A stretch of 46,710 nt of DNA from Pseudomonadota bacterium. Lineage in GTDB: Bacteria; Pseudomonadota; Gammaproteobacteria; Steroidobacterales; Steroidobacteraceae. A program made the position numbers and the translations under genes. The stretch is from positions 1 through 46,710 of the forward strand of contig CAUJHJ010000001.1 in NCBI GenBank assembly GCA_963204835.1, given 5' to 3'. Numbering within the stretch: position 1 is the stretch's first letter; every line of letters starts with the position of its first letter. The notes under the pieces are model-generated. The model searched no databases. It was not told the DNA's origin and was given only the letters and a program-made list of their open reading frames with translations. Below are positions 7,112-19,074 of this stretch, piece after piece.

Positions 7112-7963
7112 ATGCGCCTCGGTGGCAGTCGTCGCAGCACCAATGTCGAGGATTATCGCAGCAGCCCGGGCGGCGGCCGCCCCGGCATGAAGTTCGGCCT
7201 CGGCACGATCGCGGTGCTCGCGATCGGTTATTTCCTCGGCATCAATCCGCTCACCATGCTCGGGATCATGAACGACATGCAGGGCTCGGCGCCCGGTTCG
7301 CAAGCGGCGCCGCAGGGCGCGCCGACCGACCAGGATTCGGACCTCGTGCGCGCCGTGCTCGGCGAGACCGAGGACACCTGGGGCGCGATCTTCCAGACGC
7401 GCGGCGAGCAGTACCCGCCGCCGACCCTCGCGCTCTTTCGCGGCGGCATCCAGTCCGCGTGCGGCTCGGCGAGCTCCGCGTCGGGGCCGTTCTATTGCCC
7501 CGGCGACCAGAAGGTCTACATCGACCTCGCCTTCTACGACGAGCTGGCGGGTCAGTTCCAGGCCCCCGGCGATTTCGCGCAGGCCTACGTGCTCGCGCAC
7601 GAGGTCGGCCACCACGTGCAGAACGTGCTCGGCACGCTCGGCAAGGTGCAGCAGGCGCAGCAGCGCATGGGTGAAGAGGAGCGCAACCAGCTGCAGGTGC
7701 GCGTCGAGCTGCAGGCGGACTGCTACGCGGGCATCTGGGCGCACCATGCCGACAAGTCCCGCGGCATCCTCGAGCCGGGCGACATCGAGGAAGGCCTGAA
7801 GGCCGCGTCCGCCGTGGGCGACGACACGATCCAGCGTCGCATGCAGGGCCACGTGGTGCCCGAGTCGTTCACGCACGGCTCGGCCGAGCAGCGCATGGAC
7901 TGGTTCACGCGCGGCTACAAGGGCGGTGAACTCGCGAGCTGCGACACTTTTTCGGCGCGCTGA
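7112..7963 (+). CDS. ypfJ: YpfJ-type neutral zinc metallopeptidase
   Basis: 283 aa, family length. A cytoplasmic N-terminus rich in Arg/Ser/Gly (MRLGGSRRSTNVEDYR) precedes one membrane anchor (about 27-44). The catalytic domain is periplasmic, with the zinc-binding HEVGHH at 163-168 (His163, Glu164, His167), the preceding YCPGDQKVYIDLAFYDEL block typical of the family, and ELQADCYAG further on supplying a third acidic ligand. The family is a predicted metalloprotease without a firmly known substrate. An AGGAG site lies upstream of the ATG. Its stop codon is embedded in a perfect 12-bp stem shared with the convergent DUF423 gene. Confidence 0.93.
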   Translation: MRLGGSRRSTNVEDYRSSPGGGRPGMKFGLGTIAVLAIGYFLGINPLTMLGIMNDMQGSAPGSQAAPQGAPTDQDSDLVRAVLGETEDTWGAIFQTRGEQYPPPTLALFRGGIQSACGSASSASGPFYCPGDQKVYIDLAFYDELAGQFQAPGDFAQAYVLAHEVGHHVQNVLGTLGKVQQAQQRMGEEERNQLQVRVELQADCYAGIWAHHADKSRGILEPGDIEEGLKAASAVGDDTIQRRMQGHVVPESFTHGSAEQRMDWFTRGYKGGELASCDTFSAR

Positions 7964-7982
7964 CCGGGCCTCAGCGCGCCGA
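7952..7982. terminator. Perfect 12-bp hairpin containing both convergent stop codons
   Basis: TCGGCGCGCTGA (7952-7963) and TCAGCGCGCCGA (7971-7982) are exact reverse complements around a 7-nt loop. The left arm ends with the TGA of ypfJ and the right arm begins with the stop of the DUF423 gene on the other strand. The only T-run (7947-7953) lies on the wrong side for either transcript. A bidirectional 3'-end structure is likely; true intrinsic termination is uncertain. Confidence 0.4.
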
Positions 7983-8351
7983 CCAGATCGTCAGCGCAAA
8001 CAGCGCCCATCCGCTCATCAGCGCGAACCCGCCGAACGGCGTCACGATGCCGAGCGCCGACGGCGCGCCGAAGGTCAGCGCATAGATGCTGCCCGCGAAC
8101 AGGACCATCCCGGCAACGACCAGGCGCGCCGCGAGGCGCGCGCCGCGCCGCTCGCGCGTCACGACGGCGAGGCCGATCCCGAGCAGGCCGAGCGAGTGGT
8201 AGAACTGGTACTTCACCCCGGTCTCGAACACGGCGAGCCGGTCGGGCGACAGCACTTTCTGCAATCCGTGCGCACCGAACGCACCGAGCGCGGTCGCGAT
8301 CGCGATCGAGAGGGCAGCGAGTGCGATCATCCAGCGGGCGTCCTTCGTCAT
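7971..8351 (-). CDS. DUF423 family membrane protein
   Basis: 126 aa with four predicted membrane helices, matching the DUF423 family (E. coli YgdD-like). Signature residues include ALGAFGAHGLQ (22-32), the TGVKYQFYHSLGLL stretch, GSIYAL and TPFGGFALMSGWALFAL near the end. Inner-membrane location; function unknown. It lies 16 nt downstream of the MBL hydrolase gene and is probably the last gene of the S9 peptidase-ygiQ-MBL run. Confidence 0.92.
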   Translation of the reverse strand: MTKDARWMIALAALSIAIATALGAFGAHGLQKVLSPDRLAVFETGVKYQFYHSLGLLGIGLAVVTRERRGARLAARLVVAGMVLFAGSIYALTFGAPSALGIVTPFGGFALMSGWALFALTIWSAR

Positions 8352-8367
8352 GCGATTCTCCCTTGGG

Positions 8368-9243
8368 TCAGGCGCGGTCGAGCGCGTTGAGCGGCATGCG
8401 CAGGTAGGCGATGCCGTTCGCGCCGGGTGTGGGCAGTGCGCCCGCGCAGATGTTCACCTGCAGCGCGGGGATGATCAGCGCGGGCATGGCGAGCGTGCGG
8501 TCGCGCGCGGTGCGCAGCTCAACATAGGCCTCGCGGCTCGTGCCGTGCCGCACGTGGATGTTCTCGCGGTACTGCGCTCCCACGCTCGACTCATGCCGCG
8601 CCGTCTGCGCGCCCGTCGGGTAGTCGTGGCACATGTAGAGCCGTGTCGCCTCGGGCAGCGCGAAGAGCTTCTGGATCGAATCGTAGAGCCGGCCCGCATC
8701 GCCACCCGGGAAGTCGGTGCGTGCGGTGCCCGCGTCCGGCATGAAGAGCGTGTCGCCGATGAAGGCCGCGTCGCCCACGAGATAGGCGATGCTGTCGCTC
8801 GTGTGCCCCGGCAATGCGAGTACGCGCACGTCGAGCCCGCCGAGCGCAATGGTCTCGCCGTCCGCGAGCAGGCGATCGAACTGCGATCCGTCGGTTGCGC
8901 AACTTGCCGCAAGATCGAACACCGGCACGAAAGCCTGCTGCACCGCCCGGATGCCCTCGCCGATCGCGACGCGCCCGCCCGCCTGCGCCTTGAGGTACGC
9001 CGCCGCCGAAAGGTGATCGGCGTGCGCGTGCGTCTCGAGGATCCACTCGAGCGTCTCGCCGCGCTCGTGCAACGCGGCGAGCACGGCATCGGCCGAGCGC
9101 GTCGACGTACGGCCCGAGCGCGCGTCGAAATCGAGCACCGGGTCGATGATGGCGGCCCGGCGCGACGCCGGATCGGACACGAGATAGGTGAAGGTGCCGG
9201 TCGCGGCGTCGTGGAACGGGGTGATCGTGGGCGCGGCCGTCAT
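8368..9243 (-). CDS. MBL-fold hydrolase, persulfide-dioxygenase/glyoxalase II-like
   Basis: 291 aa metallo-beta-lactamase fold enzyme. The metal-binding motif is THAHADH (71-77, with His72, His74, Asp76 and His77), followed by [14 protein letters not shown], the [21 protein letters not shown] block and MCHDYPTG. The TxRTDFxxGD element and single-domain architecture resemble ETHE1-type persulfide dioxygenases, Fe(II) enzymes that oxidise glutathione persulfide to sulfite, more than classical GloB. An in vivo role in sulfide detoxification is inference from the family. The ATG overlaps the ygiQ stop (ATGA), so the two are translationally coupled. Confidence 0.85.
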   Translation of the reverse strand: MTAAPTITPFHDAATGTFTYLVSDPASRRAAIIDPVLDFDARSGRTSTRSADAVLAALHERGETLEWILETHAHADHLSAAAYLKAQAGGRVAIGEGIRAVQQAFVPVFDLAASCATDGSQFDRLLADGETIALGGLDVRVLALPGHTSDSIAYLVGDAAFIGDTLFMPDAGTARTDFPGGDAGRLYDSIQKLFALPEATRLYMCHDYPTGAQTARHESSVGAQYRENIHVRHGTSREAYVELRTARDRTLAMPALIIPALQVNICAGALPTPGANGIAYLRMPLNALDRA

Positions 9244-11282
9244 TTCGGGCGCGTGTGCTGGGTGCGAAACGGCCGCGCCTTCGTGCGCGCCATCGCCGGC
9301 GCCGGCGCGCGCCGGCCTTCGCCACAGCCGCCCGCGCCCGCCGGCTGCCAGGCCGGCACGAGCTGGTGGCGGCCGTTGCCGATGAGGTCCGCGCGACCCA
9401 TGCGCCGCAGCGCCTCGCGCAGCACCGGCCAGTTGTTGGCGTCGTGGTAACGCAGGAAAGCCTTGTGCAGCCGCCGGACCTTGAGGCCCTTCGGGATGGC
9501 GACCTCCTCCGAGCCGCGCGAGATGCGGTGCAGCGGGTTCTTGCCGCTGTGGTACATCGCGGTCGCGGTCGCCATCGGCGAGGGCAGGAAGGCCTGCACC
9601 TGGTCGGCGCGAAAGCCGTTCTTCTTGAGCCACAACGCAAGCTCGAGCATGTCCTGGTCGGTCGTGCCCGGATGCGCCGCGATGAAGTACGGGATCAGGT
9701 ACTGCTCCTTGCCCGCCTCCTTCGAGAAGCGATCGAAGAGCGCCTTGAAGCGGTCGTAGGTGCCGATCCCCGGCTTCATCATCTTCGACAGCGGACCCTC
9801 GCCGATCGCCTCCGGCGCAATCTTGAGGTAGCCGCCCACGTGGTGCTGCGCCAGCTCCTTCACGTACTCGGGCGACTCGCTCGCGAGGTCGTAACGCACC
9901 CCCGAGGCGATCAACACCTTCTTGATGCCCGGCAGCTCGCGCGCGCGCCGGTACAACCCGATGAGCGCCGAGTGATCGGTGTTGAGGTTCGGACAGATGC
10001 CGGGGAACACGCAGGACGGGCGCCGGCAGGCGCTCTCGATCTCGCGGCTCTTGCAGGCGAGGCGATACATGTTGGCGGTCGGCCCGCCGAGGTCCGATAT
10101 GACGCCGGTGAAGCCGGGCACGCTGTCGCGCACCTGCTCGATCTCGCGGATCACCGAGCCCTCGGAACGGTTCTGGATGATCCGGCCCTCGTGCTCGGTG
10201 ATCGAGCAGAACGTGCAGCCGCCGAAGCAGCCGCGCTGGATCGAGATCGAGAAGCGGATCATCTTGTAGGCCGGGATCTCGGCGCCGCCGTAGGCCGGGT
10301 GCGGCTGGCGCTGGTAGGCGCGCTCGTACACCCAGTCCATTTCCTTCGTCGTGAGCGGGATCGGCGGCGGGTTGAGCCACACATCGACATCGCCATGACG
10401 CTGCACCAGCGCGCGCGCATTGCCGGGGTTCGATTCGGTGTGCAGGATGCGCGAGGCGTGGGCGTAGACCACCGGATCCGCCACCACCTGCTCGAACGAC
10501 GGCATGCGCACCACGCTGCGCGCGCGATCCGCGCCGCGCACCAGCCGCGGGCCGGCTGGCGGCGCCGTCTCGTCGATCGACGCGGAATCGATCTCGAGCC
10601 AGCCCTCGGGCGTACCGCGGCGGACGAAGGCCGTGCCGCGCAGGTCGGTGATGCCGCCGATCGCCTCGCCGGCGCCGAGCCGGTGTGCGATCTCGATGAT
10701 CTGCCGCTCGGCGTTGCCGAAGACCAGCATGTCGGCCTTGGCGTCGAGCAGGATCGAGCGGCGCACTTTCTCCGACCAGTAGTCGAAGTGCGCGATCCGG
10801 CGCAGCGAGGCCTCGATGCCGCCAATCACGATCGGCACGTCGCGCCAGGCCTCGCGCACTCGCTGCGCGTAGACGATCACCGAACGGTCAGGCCGCTTGC
10901 CGCCCTCGCCGCCCGGCGTGTAGGCGTCGTCGCTGCGCACGCGGCGGTCGGAGGTGTAGCGGTTAACCATCGAGTCCATGTTGCCGGCGGTCACGCCGAA
11001 GAACAGGTTCGGGCGGCCGAGCGCCTTGAAGGGCTCGGCATCGCGCCAGTCGGGCTGCGCGATGATGCCCACGCGAAAGCCCTGCGCCTCGAGCGTGCGG
11101 CCGACGATCGCCATGCCGAAGCTCGGATGGTCGACATAGGCGTCGCCGGTGACCAGGATCACATCGCAGGAATCCCAGCCGAGCTCGTCCATCTCGGCGC
11201 GCGACATCGGCAGGAACGGAGCCGTGCCGAAGCGTGACGCCCAGTACTTGCGGATCCCGGTGATGTCGCGCGCGGCTTCCAT
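9240..11282 (-). CDS. ygiQ: YgiQ family radical SAM protein
   Basis: 680 aa, typical for YgiQ. The N-terminal cobalamin-binding-like domain ([23 protein letters not shown]..) precedes the radical SAM core. The [4Fe-4S] motif CFGGCTFC lies near residues 350-358 and is followed by SITEHEGR, then the family blocks [15 protein letters not shown] and HPGTTDQDM. The C-terminal DUF3362 region ends in a short basic tail. Radical SAM enzymes of this group use SAM and an iron-sulfur cluster; the YgiQ reaction is unknown. The start [14 protein letters not shown] at 11282 is chosen because upstream sequence is the end of the peptidase gene, whose stop lies 2 nt away. It overlaps the downstream MBL gene by 4 nt. 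Confidence 0.95.
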   Translation of the reverse strand: MEAARDITGIRKYWASRFGTAPFLPMSRAEMDELGWDSCDVILVTGDAYVDHPSFGMAIVGRTLEAQGFRVGIIAQPDWRDAEPFKALGRPNLFFGVTAGNMDSMVNRYTSDRRVRSDDAYTPGGEGGKRPDRSVIVYAQRVREAWRDVPIVIGGIEASLRRIAHFDYWSEKVRRSILLDAKADMLVFGNAERQIIEIAHRLGAGEAIGGITDLRGTAFVRRGTPEGWLEIDSASIDETAPPAGPRLVRGADRARSVVRMPSFEQVVADPVVYAHASRILHTESNPGNARALVQRHGDVDVWLNPPPIPLTTKEMDWVYERAYQRQPHPAYGGAEIPAYKMIRFSISIQRGCFGGCTFCSITEHEGRIIQNRSEGSVIREIEQVRDSVPGFTGVISDLGGPTANMYRLACKSREIESACRRPSCVFPGICPNLNTDHSALIGLYRRARELPGIKKVLIASGVRYDLASESPEYVKELAQHHVGGYLKIAPEAIGEGPLSKMMKPGIGTYDRFKALFDRFSKEAGKEQYLIPYFIAAHPGTTDQDMLELALWLKKNGFRADQVQAFLPSPMATATAMYHSGKNPLHRISRGSEEVAIPKGLKVRRLHKAFLRYHDANNWPVLREALRRMGRADLIGNGRHQLVPAWQPAGAGGCGEGRRAPAPAMARTKARPFRTQHTRPK

Positions 11283-11284
11283 CT

Positions 11285-13297
11285 TCAGTGCGCGGCCGGA
11301 AGCCCCGGCACGAACTGCGCGCCCGCGCGCACCTCGATGCTCGAGCCGGCGAAATCGTCGCCGACGGGCTCGAAGCGGCCGCCGAGGCACTGCGACAGGA
11401 AGCCTTCCGAGACGGCGTAGGCCGCGGTGCGGTTTTCGGGCCGCGCAAAGCCATGGCCCTCGTCCGGGAAGAGCACATAAGTGACGGGCAGCTTCTTCGC
11501 CTGCATCGCCGCGACGATCTGGTCGGACTCGGCCTGCTTGACGCGCGGATCATTCGCCCCCTGCATGATGAGCAGTGGCTTCGCGATCGCGGCCACACGC
11601 GTGAGCGGTGAGCGCTCGGCGAGCAGCTTGCGGCCGGCTTCGGTGCGCGGGTCGCCGACGCGCTGCGCGAGCTGCTCGAAGAAGGCCTTCCAGTACGGCG
11701 GGATCGAGCCGAGCAGGGTCGCAAGGTTCGAGGGGCCCACGATGTCGACGCCGCAGGCGAAGCGGTCCGGCGTGAAGGTGAGGCCCACGAGCGTGGCGTA
11801 GCCGCCGTAGGAGCCGCCGTAAATCGCGACGCTGTCCGCGGTGGTGATCTTCTCGCGCACCGCGTAGTCGATGGCATCGAGCAGGTCGTCGTGCATCTTC
11901 GCGGCCCATTCGAGGTTGCCGGCATTGATGAACTGCTTGCCGAAGCCGGTCGAGCCGCGGTAATTCACCGACAGCACCGCGTAGCCGCGGTTGGCGAGCC
12001 ACTGGTGCTCGGCGTCGAAGCCATAGCCGTCGCGCGCCCACGGGCCGCCATGCACGTTCAGCACGAGCGGCAGTGGCTTGTCGGGACGGCCGTCGCCGTC
12101 CGTGTCCGCGCCTTTCGGCAGCGTGAGGTAAGAGACGAGCGTGAGGCCGTCACGCGACTTGATCTCGAGCGCCTTCATCGGCGCGAGCGGCGCGCCGGCG
12201 AGCGCCGGGCGCTGGTCGAAGAGTTTGCTCACCGCACCCGTGTCGCGGTCATAGAGATAGCTGCTGAGCGCTGTCAGCGGGTCGTCCACGACGACCACCC
12301 ACCGGCGATCGTCGAGCGTGCGGCTCGTCACGTCGAACTGCGGCCCGAGCGCCTTCGTCAGCGCGTCGATGTCCTTCTGCACGGCGGGATCGATCGCCGT
12401 CACCGAACTGACGAGGTAGTTGACCGAGTACGCCTGGGGCTTCCTCGTGCGCGGCTCGAGCCACACGCCGGCGATGTCGGCCCGGTCGCTCGCGGCGAGC
12501 ACCGTCTGGGCACGCGTGTCGAGGTTCACCCGCACCAGCGCCGCGGTATTGCGGCCGATCGAGGAATTGATCAGCGCCGTGCGACCCTCGCCCTCGATCA
12601 CGAGCGGGCCGGTCGTCTGCGTGTCTTCCGGGCCGTATTTCAGCAGGCTGTCCCAGCCGCCCTTCGCATTGCGCACGAGCATCTCGTCGCCATCGGCGCC
12701 GGACTTCACCGCGAGCCGCGGCGTGAGCGACTCGTCTTCCACGTAACCCGCGAACTCCTGGTCGTTCTGTTCGACCAGCTTGCGTGCGCCGCTCGCGATG
12801 TCGATTTCATACAGGTCGTGCCACTCGGCCTTGCGGTCGTTCAGGCCGACGAGCGCCACGCCGGGCCGCTGCGGGCTCATGCCCACGACCTGGGCCTGCA
12901 CGCCCGCGATCGGGGTGAGGTCGAGGTCCTTGCCGCTCGACACCTCGACGCTGTGCACGCGCCAATTCTCGTCGCCGCCCTGGTCCTGCAGGTACAGGAC
13001 GTGCTGGCCGTCGTAGGCCCAGAAGTGCTGGCGGATGCCGCGCTTCGTGTCGCGGGTCAGCGGCTGCGCGGCATCGAGCTTGCCGTACGGCGCGATCCAC
13101 ACGTTCAGCACGCCGTCGCGCGGCGCGATGTAGGACACGTACTTGCCGTCGGGCGACAGGCGCGCCTGGGTGCGGGTCGGGTTGCCGAACAGCACATCGC
13201 GCGGGATCAGCGTGCCGGGTGCGGCCGCCGCGGCGGAAATGGCCAATAGCGTCATCGACAAGGCTCCTGCGAGCGCCCCGGTCCAGCGAGCTGTCAT
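11285..13297 (-). CDS. S9 family prolyl oligopeptidase-like exported peptidase
   Basis: 670 aa. A signal peptide (about residues 1-25, ending SAAAAAPG) sends it to the periplasm. The N-terminal beta-propeller (about 30-390, with [15 protein letters not shown]-type blades) precedes an alpha/beta-hydrolase catalytic domain. The nucleophile is in GGSYGG (about residue 496), the Asp in GANDPRV (about 582) and the His in DEGHGF (about 615). This architecture is that of dipeptidyl aminopeptidases/acylaminoacyl peptidases, which cut short peptides. It is first in a run with ygiQ, MBL and DUF423. It is divergent from the large uvrA-like gene across 126 bp, which holds an AT-rich CAATTATAG but no clear regulatory site. 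Confidence 0.93.
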   Translation of the reverse strand: MTARWTGALAGALSMTLLAISAAAAAPGTLIPRDVLFGNPTRTQARLSPDGKYVSYIAPRDGVLNVWIAPYGKLDAAQPLTRDTKRGIRQHFWAYDGQHVLYLQDQGGDENWRVHSVEVSSGKDLDLTPIAGVQAQVVGMSPQRPGVALVGLNDRKAEWHDLYEIDIASGARKLVEQNDQEFAGYVEDESLTPRLAVKSGADGDEMLVRNAKGGWDSLLKYGPEDTQTTGPLVIEGEGRTALINSSIGRNTAALVRVNLDTRAQTVLAASDRADIAGVWLEPRTRKPQAYSVNYLVSSVTAIDPAVQKDIDALTKALGPQFDVTSRTLDDRRWVVVVDDPLTALSSYLYDRDTGAVSKLFDQRPALAGAPLAPMKALEIKSRDGLTLVSYLTLPKGADTDGDGRPDKPLPLVLNVHGGPWARDGYGFDAEHQWLANRGYAVLSVNYRGSTGFGKQFINAGNLEWAAKMHDDLLDAIDYAVREKITTADSVAIYGGSYGGYATLVGLTFTPDRFACGVDIVGPSNLATLLGSIPPYWKAFFEQLAQRVGDPRTEAGRKLLAERSPLTRVAAIAKPLLIMQGANDPRVKQAESDQIVAAMQAKKLPVTYVLFPDEGHGFARPENRTAAYAVSEGFLSQCLGGRFEPVGDDFAGSSIEVRAGAQFVPGLPAAH

Positions 13298-13423
13298 GGG
13301 GATCCTTACGGTGGGTGGCGTGTAGTGGAGCGGGCAATTATAGCCCCTGGCGGACCGGGCATCGCCGCGGCGTGTAGACTCGGGGGTTTGCGTCCGCGGC
13401 CCGCCGCGCCACTACCCGCGACC

Positions 13424-16400
13424 ATGGCGAAGCAACCGACCGGCGCGATCGCCGTCCGCGGCGCGCGCCAGAACAACCTGAAGAACCTCGACCTCGAGAT
13501 CCCCCTCGGGGAGCTCGTGGTCGTGACCGGCGTTTCGGGCTCGGGCAAGTCCTCGCTCGTCTTCGACACCCTGTACGCGGAAGGCCAGCGCCGCTACGTC
13601 GAGACCTTCTCGCCCTACGCCCGCCAGTTCCTCGACCGGATGGACAAGCCGCAGGTCGATCGCGTCGACGGCATCCCGCCTGCCATCGCGATCGACCAGA
13701 CCAATCCGGTGCGCAGTTCGCGCTCGACCGTCGGCACGATGACCGAGCTGAACGATCACTTGAAGCTCCTGTTTGCGCGCGCCGCCACACTCTACTGCGA
13801 GCGCTGCGCCGAGCCGGTGCGCCGCGACACGCCCGACACGATCCATGCCGACCTCGAGCGCCGTGCGGCGGCGGCGGGCGATCCGCGGCTCGAACTCAGC
13901 TTCGCGGTCGGCATCCCGAAGCAGTTCACGGAAGCCGAAGTGCGCGAGCTGCTCGCGCGCCAGGGCTATACGCGCGTCTTCGAGCGCGCGGGCCCCAAGG
14001 CGCCGCTCGAAGTCGTGCAGGACCGCTTCCGCATCGGCCAGGCCGAGCGGTCGCGCGTCATCGACAGCCTCGAGGCGGCCCTGCGGCACGGCACCGGCCG
14101 CGTCACGGTGCGCACGATCGACGCGGAGTCGCCGGCCGGAGAGCGGGTACCTGCGTGGCATTACTCACGCGACCTCGCCTGCGCCCATTGCGACATCGCC
14201 TATCGCGAACCCGCGCCGAGCAGTTTCTCCTTCAACTCGCCGCTCGGCGCCTGCGAGACCTGCCGGGGCTTCGGGCGGGTGATCGGCGTCGACTACGGCC
14301 TCGTGATCCCCGACGAAACGAAGACATTGCGCGGCGGGGCGATCAAGCCCTTCCAGACCGAGTCGAACCGCGAGTGCCAGGAAGACCTCGAGAAGTACGC
14401 GCAACAGCGCGGCATCCCGCTCGACACGCCCTGGCACGGCCTCACGGCCGCGCAGCGGCAGTGGGTCATCGAGGGCGAGGGCTCCTGGCGCAAGAAAGTG
14501 TGGTACGGCACCAAGCGCTTCTTCGACTGGCTCGAGAGCCGTGCCTATCGCATGCACGTGCGCGTGCTGCTGTCGAAGTACCGCGCCTATACGCCCTGCG
14601 AGGCCTGCGGTGGTGCGCGCCTCAAGCTGCACGCGCTGCTGCCCCGCCTCGGCAGCCATGAGCTCGCATGCGAGGCGCTCGGCGAGCGGTCGCGCTTTCG
14701 GCCGCGCGGCGTGGCGTGGACGCCGGAGCGGCTCGCGGCCCTGCCCGGCCTTTCGATCCACGACCTGATGCTGCTGCCGCTCGAGCGCACGCGGCGCTTC
14801 CTCGACGGACTGAGCCTGCCGCAGCCGCTGGATGTCGCAACCGGCCAGTTGCTGGGCGAGATCCGCGGGCGCCTGCGCTACCTCGTCGATGTGGGCCTCG
14901 GCTACCTCACGCTCGACCGGCAGTCGCGCACGCTGTCGGGCGGCGAGGTCCAGCGCATCAACCTCACCACCGCGCTCGGCACCTCGCTCGTCAACACGCT
15001 GTTCGTGCTCGACGAGCCGTCGATCGGGCTGCATCCGCGCGACATGGGCCGCGTGATCGAGGTCATGCAGCGCCTGCGCAACGCCGGCAATTCGCTGGTG
15101 GTCGTGGAGCACGATCCGCAGATCATGCTCGAGGCCGACCGGCTGCTCGACCTCGGCCCCGGCGCCGGCGAGCGCGGCGGGGAGATCGTGTTCTACGGAG
15201 CGCCCGACGCCATCCGCTCGGCGCCGCAGTCGCTGACCGGTGCCTACCTCTCGGGCGCGCGCAGCGTGGCGGAACCGCAGCGCGAGGCCGCCGCCGCGGC
15301 ACCGGTCGCCGGCATCGCGCACGCCGTGCGCGCGAGCAGCGCGCTCGTGCTGCGCGGGGCGCGCGAGCACAACCTCAAGGGCATCGACCTCACCGTTCCG
15401 CTGCGGCGTTTCGTGTGCATCACCGGCGTGTCGGGCTCGGGCAAGTCGACGCTCGTCGGGGACGTGCTGCATCCCGCCCTCGCCAAGGCCTTCGGCAAGG
15501 CGACCGAGGCACCGGGCCTCTACGAGAGCCTCGAAGGCGCCGGCAACCTCGACGACGTGGTGCTCGTCGACCAGAGCCGCATCGGGCGCACCACGCGCTC
15601 GACGCCGGCGAGCTACGTCGGGGCGCTCGACGTGATCCGCGAGCTGTTCGCGGCCGCACCCGAGGCGCTCGTGCGCCGCTACACACCGGGCACCTTCAGC
15701 TTCAATTCCGGCACCGGCCGCTGCCCGACCTGCGGCGGCAACGGCTTCGAACACATCGAGATGCAGTTCCTGTCGGACGTCTACCTGCGCTGCGCGAGCT
15801 GCGACGGCAAGCGCTTTCGCGACGAGGTGCTCGAAGTGCGCCTCGAGGGCGCCGGCGGGCGCCACGCGAACATCGCCGACGTGCTCGACATGACCGTGAC
15901 CGAGGCGCTCGGATTCTTCGCGAATGCGGGCGCGGTGCGCGCGCTCGTCAAGCCGCTGCAGGAAGTCGGCCTCGAGTACCTGAAGCTCGGCCAGCCCGTA
16001 CCGACGCTGTCGGGCGGCGAGGCGCAGCGCCTCAAGCTCGCCGGCCACCTCGCCGCGCTCGTCGCGCCGCCACCGAAACGCGCCGCCGACGTGCAGACGC
16101 GCGGCAAGCTGTTCCTGTTCGATGAACCGACGACCGGTCTGCACTTCGACGACGTGGCGAAGCTGCTGCGCGCGCTGCGCGGCCTGCTCGCCGCCGGGCA
16201 TTCGCTGCTCGTGATCGAGCACAACCTCGACGTGATCCGCGCGGCCGACTGGGTCGTCGACCTCGGCCCGGACGGCGGCGATCGTGGCGGGGAAGTCGTC
16301 TGCGCGGGCACCCCGCGGCAGTTGCGCGAGCACCCGACGTCGCACACCGGGCGCGCGCTGCGCGAGTACGAGGCGGCGCTCGGCCAGCCGGCGCGCGCAG

Positions 16401-19012
16401 GCAGCGTGGCCGACGCGCCGGCGCGGCCCGCGCAGGACAACGCCATCGTCGTGCACAACGCGCGCGAGCACAACCTCAAGAACGTGCACGCGCGCATCCC
16501 GCGCGATGCCTTCACGGTGATCACCGGCGTGTCGGGCTCCGGCAAGTCGACGCTCGCCTTCGACATCCTCTTCAACGAGGGCCAGCGGCGCTACCTCGAA
16601 TCACTCAACGCCTACGCGCGCCAGTTCGTGCAACCTGCCGCACGCCCCGATGTCGATGCGATCTACGGCATCCCGCCCACCGTGGCGATCGAGCAGCGCA
16701 CCAGCCGCGGCGGGCGCAAGAGCACCGTCGCGACGCTCACCGAGATCTACCACTTCCTGCGCCTCGCCTGGGTGAAGCTCGGCACGCAGTATTGCCCCGA
16801 CTGCAATATCGCGATCGCGCCGCAGAGCCCCGACGCCGTGGCGGCGGGCATCGCGCGGCGCCATCGCGGCCACCGGGTACGCGTGCTCGCGCCACTCGTC
16901 GTGGCGCGCAAGGGCTACTACACGGACCTCGCGAAATGGGCCGCGAGGAAGGGCTATCGCGAGTTGCGAGTCGACGGCGCCGACACGCCGACCGGGCGCT
17001 GGCCGCGGCTGTCTCGCTTTCGCGAACACACGATCGAACTGCCGCTCGGAGAGGTGCTCGTGAAGCCTGCGCACGAGGCCGCGCTGCGCGAGGCACTGCG
17101 CCGCGCCTTCGACTACGGCAAGGGCATCGTGCACCTGCAGGATCTCGACGCGGCCAGGCCCGACAAGGTGTCCGTGTTCTCGACCCGCCGCGCCTGTCCC
17201 GGCTGCGGCACGAGCTTCGCGGAGCTCGACCCGCGTCTCTTTTCGTTCAACTCGCCGCACGGCTGGTGCCCGCATTGCCAGGGATCCGGCCTCGAACCAG
17301 GCGATGACGACGACGCGGACGATGACGGCGATCGGCCGGCCTGCGGCGAATGCCACGGTGAGCGGCTGAACCGCGTGGCGCGGCACGTGCGCTTTCGCGA
17401 CCTGTCGATCGCGGCGCTCACGGCGCAGCCCGTCGACGCCACGGCCCGCTTCTTTGCCGGCCTGCGTTTGAAAGGGCGCGACGCGGCCATTGCGCGCGAC
17501 CTGCTCGCCGAGATCCGTGACCGCCTGTCCTTCCTCGAGCGCGTCGGACTCGGCTACCTCGCCCTCGATCGCGCGGCGCCGACCCTCTCGGGCGGCGAGG
17601 CGCAACGCATCCGCCTGGCCGCGCAACTCGGCTCGAGCCTGCAGGGCGTGTGCTACGTGCTCGACGAGCCCACGATCGGCCTGCATCCGCGCGACAATGG
17701 CGTGCTGCTCGCCGCGCTCGACGAACTGGTCGCCCACCGGAATACGCTGGTGGTCGTCGAGCACGACGAGGAAACGATCCTGCGTGCCGACCACGTGATC
17801 GACCTCGGCCCAGGGGCCGGCAGCCGCGGCGGCCGCATCGTCGCCGAGGGACGTGCGCGCGACCTCGAGCGCTCGGCGGAATCCGTCACCGGCCGCTACC
17901 TCGCCGCGCCGCTGCGCCATCCCGCCCGGCCGCGCCGCGCCACCAATTCGCGCACGGCGGCGCTGCGCATCGAGGGTGCCCGGCTGCACAACCTCGCCGG
18001 GCTCGATGTGCGCCTGCCGCTGGCGCGGCTCGTCGCGGTGACGGGCGTCTCCGGATCCGGCAAATCGACGCTCGCGCGCGACGTGCTGCACGCGAACCTG
18101 CAGCGCCTCGTCGCGGCGCAGGCCGGCCGCAGCCGCAAGCAGGCGGCGCTCGAGGGCTGCGCCGCAATTGCGGGCAGCGAGGCCGTGGGGCGCGTGCTCG
18201 AAGTCGACCAGACACCGATCGGCAAGACACCACGCTCCTGCCCCGCGACCTATGTGGGCTTCTGGGACGACATCCGGCGCATCTACGCGGCCGCGCCGGA
18301 AGCGAAGCTGCGCGGCTACACGGCGAGCCGCTTCTCGTTCAACACGCAGGGAGGCCGCTGCGAAGCCTGCGAGGGCCAGGGCCTGCAGACGATCGAGATG
18401 AGCTTCCTGCCCGACGTGAAAGTCCCCTGCGATGTCTGCGGCGGCCGGCGCTTCAATCCCGAGACGCTCTCGGTCACATGGCGCGCGAGGAGCATCGGTG
18501 ACGTGCTCGCGATGAGCGTCGACGATGCGGTCGAGTTCTTCCGCGCGCATTCGAAGGTGCACCACGCGCTGGCGCTGCTGCAGGACGTCGGCCTCGGCTA
18601 CCTGACGCTCGGCCAGCAAAGCCCGACGCTCTCGGGCGGCGAGGCCCAGCGCATCAAGCTCGTCACGGAACTCGCCAAGGCGCAGCCCGAAGCCGCGGCG
18701 CGCCTGCGCGCAAAGGCCGTACACACCCTGTACGTGCTCGACGAGCCGACGGTCGGCCTGCACATGGCGGACGTCGAGAGGCTCATCACCGCCCTGCACC
18801 GGCTGGTCGAGGCGGGCAACACGGTGGTCGTCGTCGAGCACAACCTCGACGTGATCGCCGAGGCCGACTGGGTCATCGATCTTGGCCCGGAGGCCGGCGC
18901 CGCGGGGGGCCGCATCGTCGCCCAGGGTGCGCCCGCCGCAATCGCCGCCGCGCGCGCGAAGTCGCACACCGGCGCGGCGCTCGCGCCTTTCCTTTCGGAG
19001 CGGACCGGCTGA
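13424..19012 (+). CDS. Double-length UvrA-like excinuclease ATPase (four ABC modules)
   Basis: 1862 aa, about twice the usual 940. The protein is two UvrA-like halves in tandem (about 1-990 and 1005-1862) joined by an Ala/Pro-rich linker. Four Walker A motifs GVSGSGKS are at 36, 668, 1035 and 1541, and four ABC signatures LSGGE at 504, 862, 1388 and 1736, each followed by a DEP(S/T)xGLH Walker B. Each half has UvrA zinc-finger cysteines, such as [14 protein letters not shown] and [15 protein letters not shown], and the first ABC of each half has CxxC pairs around FSFNSP. The third module carries an acidic insertion ([10 protein letters not shown]) in its zinc region. The ATG at 13424 starts [21 protein letters not shown]. 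It is expected to bind damaged DNA as an intramolecular equivalent of the UvrA dimer. Similar giant UvrA paralogues are annotated in other proteobacteria, usually beside a normal uvrA; that gene is not in this window. No LexA box was seen upstream. Confidence 0.95.
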   Translation: MAKQPTGAIAVRGARQNNLKNLDLEIPLGELVVVTGVSGSGKSSLVFDTLYAEGQRRYVETFSPYARQFLDRMDKPQVDRVDGIPPAIAIDQTNPVRSSRSTVGTMTELNDHLKLLFARAATLYCERCAEPVRRDTPDTIHADLERRAAAAGDPRLELSFAVGIPKQFTEAEVRELLARQGYTRVFERAGPKAPLEVVQDRFRIGQAERSRVIDSLEAALRHGTGRVTVRTIDAESPAGERVPAWHYSRDLACAHCDIAYREPAPSSFSFNSPLGACETCRGFGRVIGVDYGLVIPDETKTLRGGAIKPFQTESNRECQEDLEKYAQQRGIPLDTPWHGLTAAQRQWVIEGEGSWRKKVWYGTKRFFDWLESRAYRMHVRVLLSKYRAYTPCEACGGARLKLHALLPRLGSHELACEALGERSRFRPRGVAWTPERLAALPGLSIHDLMLLPLERTRRFLDGLSLPQPLDVATGQLLGEIRGRLRYLVDVGLGYLTLDRQSRTLSGGEVQRINLTTALGTSLVNTLFVLDEPSIGLHPRDMGRVIEVMQRLRNAGNSLVVVEHDPQIMLEADRLLDLGPGAGERGGEIVFYGAPDAIRSAPQSLTGAYLSGARSVAEPQREAAAAAPVAGIAHAVRASSALVLRGAREHNLKGIDLTVPLRRFVCITGVSGSGKSTLVGDVLHPALAKAFGKATEAPGLYESLEGAGNLDDVVLVDQSRIGRTTRSTPASYVGALDVIRELFAAAPEALVRRYTPGTFSFNSGTGRCPTCGGNGFEHIEMQFLSDVYLRCASCDGKRFRDEVLEVRLEGAGGRHANIADVLDMTVTEALGFFANAGAVRALVKPLQEVGLEYLKLGQPVPTLSGGEAQRLKLAGHLAALVAPPPKRAADVQTRGKLFLFDEPTTGLHFDDVAKLLRALRGLLAAGHSLLVIEHNLDVIRAADWVVDLGPDGGDRGGEVVCAGTPRQLREHPTSHTGRALREYEAALGQPARAGSVADAPARPAQDNAIVVHNAREHNLKNVHARIPRDAFTVITGVSGSGKSTLAFDILFNEGQRRYLESLNAYARQFVQPAARPDVDAIYGIPPTVAIEQRTSRGGRKSTVATLTEIYHFLRLAWVKLGTQYCPDCNIAIAPQSPDAVAAGIARRHRGHRVRVLAPLVVARKGYYTDLAKWAARKGYRELRVDGADTPTGRWPRLSRFREHTIELPLGEVLVKPAHEAALREALRRAFDYGKGIVHLQDLDAARPDKVSVFSTRRACPGCGTSFAELDPRLFSFNSPHGWCPHCQGSGLEPGDDDDADDDGDRPACGECHGERLNRVARHVRFRDLSIAALTAQPVDATARFFAGLRLKGRDAAIARDLLAEIRDRLSFLERVGLGYLALDRAAPTLSGGEAQRIRLAAQLGSSLQGVCYVLDEPTIGLHPRDNGVLLAALDELVAHRNTLVVVEHDEETILRADHVIDLGPGAGSRGGRIVAEGRARDLERSAESVTGRYLAAPLRHPARPRRATNSRTAALRIEGARLHNLAGLDVRLPLARLVAVTGVSGSGKSTLARDVLHANLQRLVAAQAGRSRKQAALEGCAAIAGSEAVGRVLEVDQTPIGKTPRSCPATYVGFWDDIRRIYAAAPEAKLRGYTASRFSFNTQGGRCEACEGQGLQTIEMSFLPDVKVPCDVCGGRRFNPETLSVTWRARSIGDVLAMSVDDAVEFFRAHSKVHHALALLQDVGLGYLTLGQQSPTLSGGEAQRIKLVTELAKAQPEAAARLRAKAVHTLYVLDEPTVGLHMADVERLITALHRLVEAGNTVVVVEHNLDVIAEADWVIDLGPEAGAAGGRIVAQGAPAAIAAARAKSHTGAALAPFLSERTG

Positions 19013-19074
19013 CGCACTGGCGTTCTCCCGCTGGCGAGTGCGCAGCCCGAGCGCGTCCTTGCTAGAGTGCCGCC

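Noticed and set aside
9244-10380. Extension of the MBL hydrolase frame upstream of 9243
   Set aside because: This region is the ygiQ gene in another frame. The family start [10 protein letters not shown] is at 9243.
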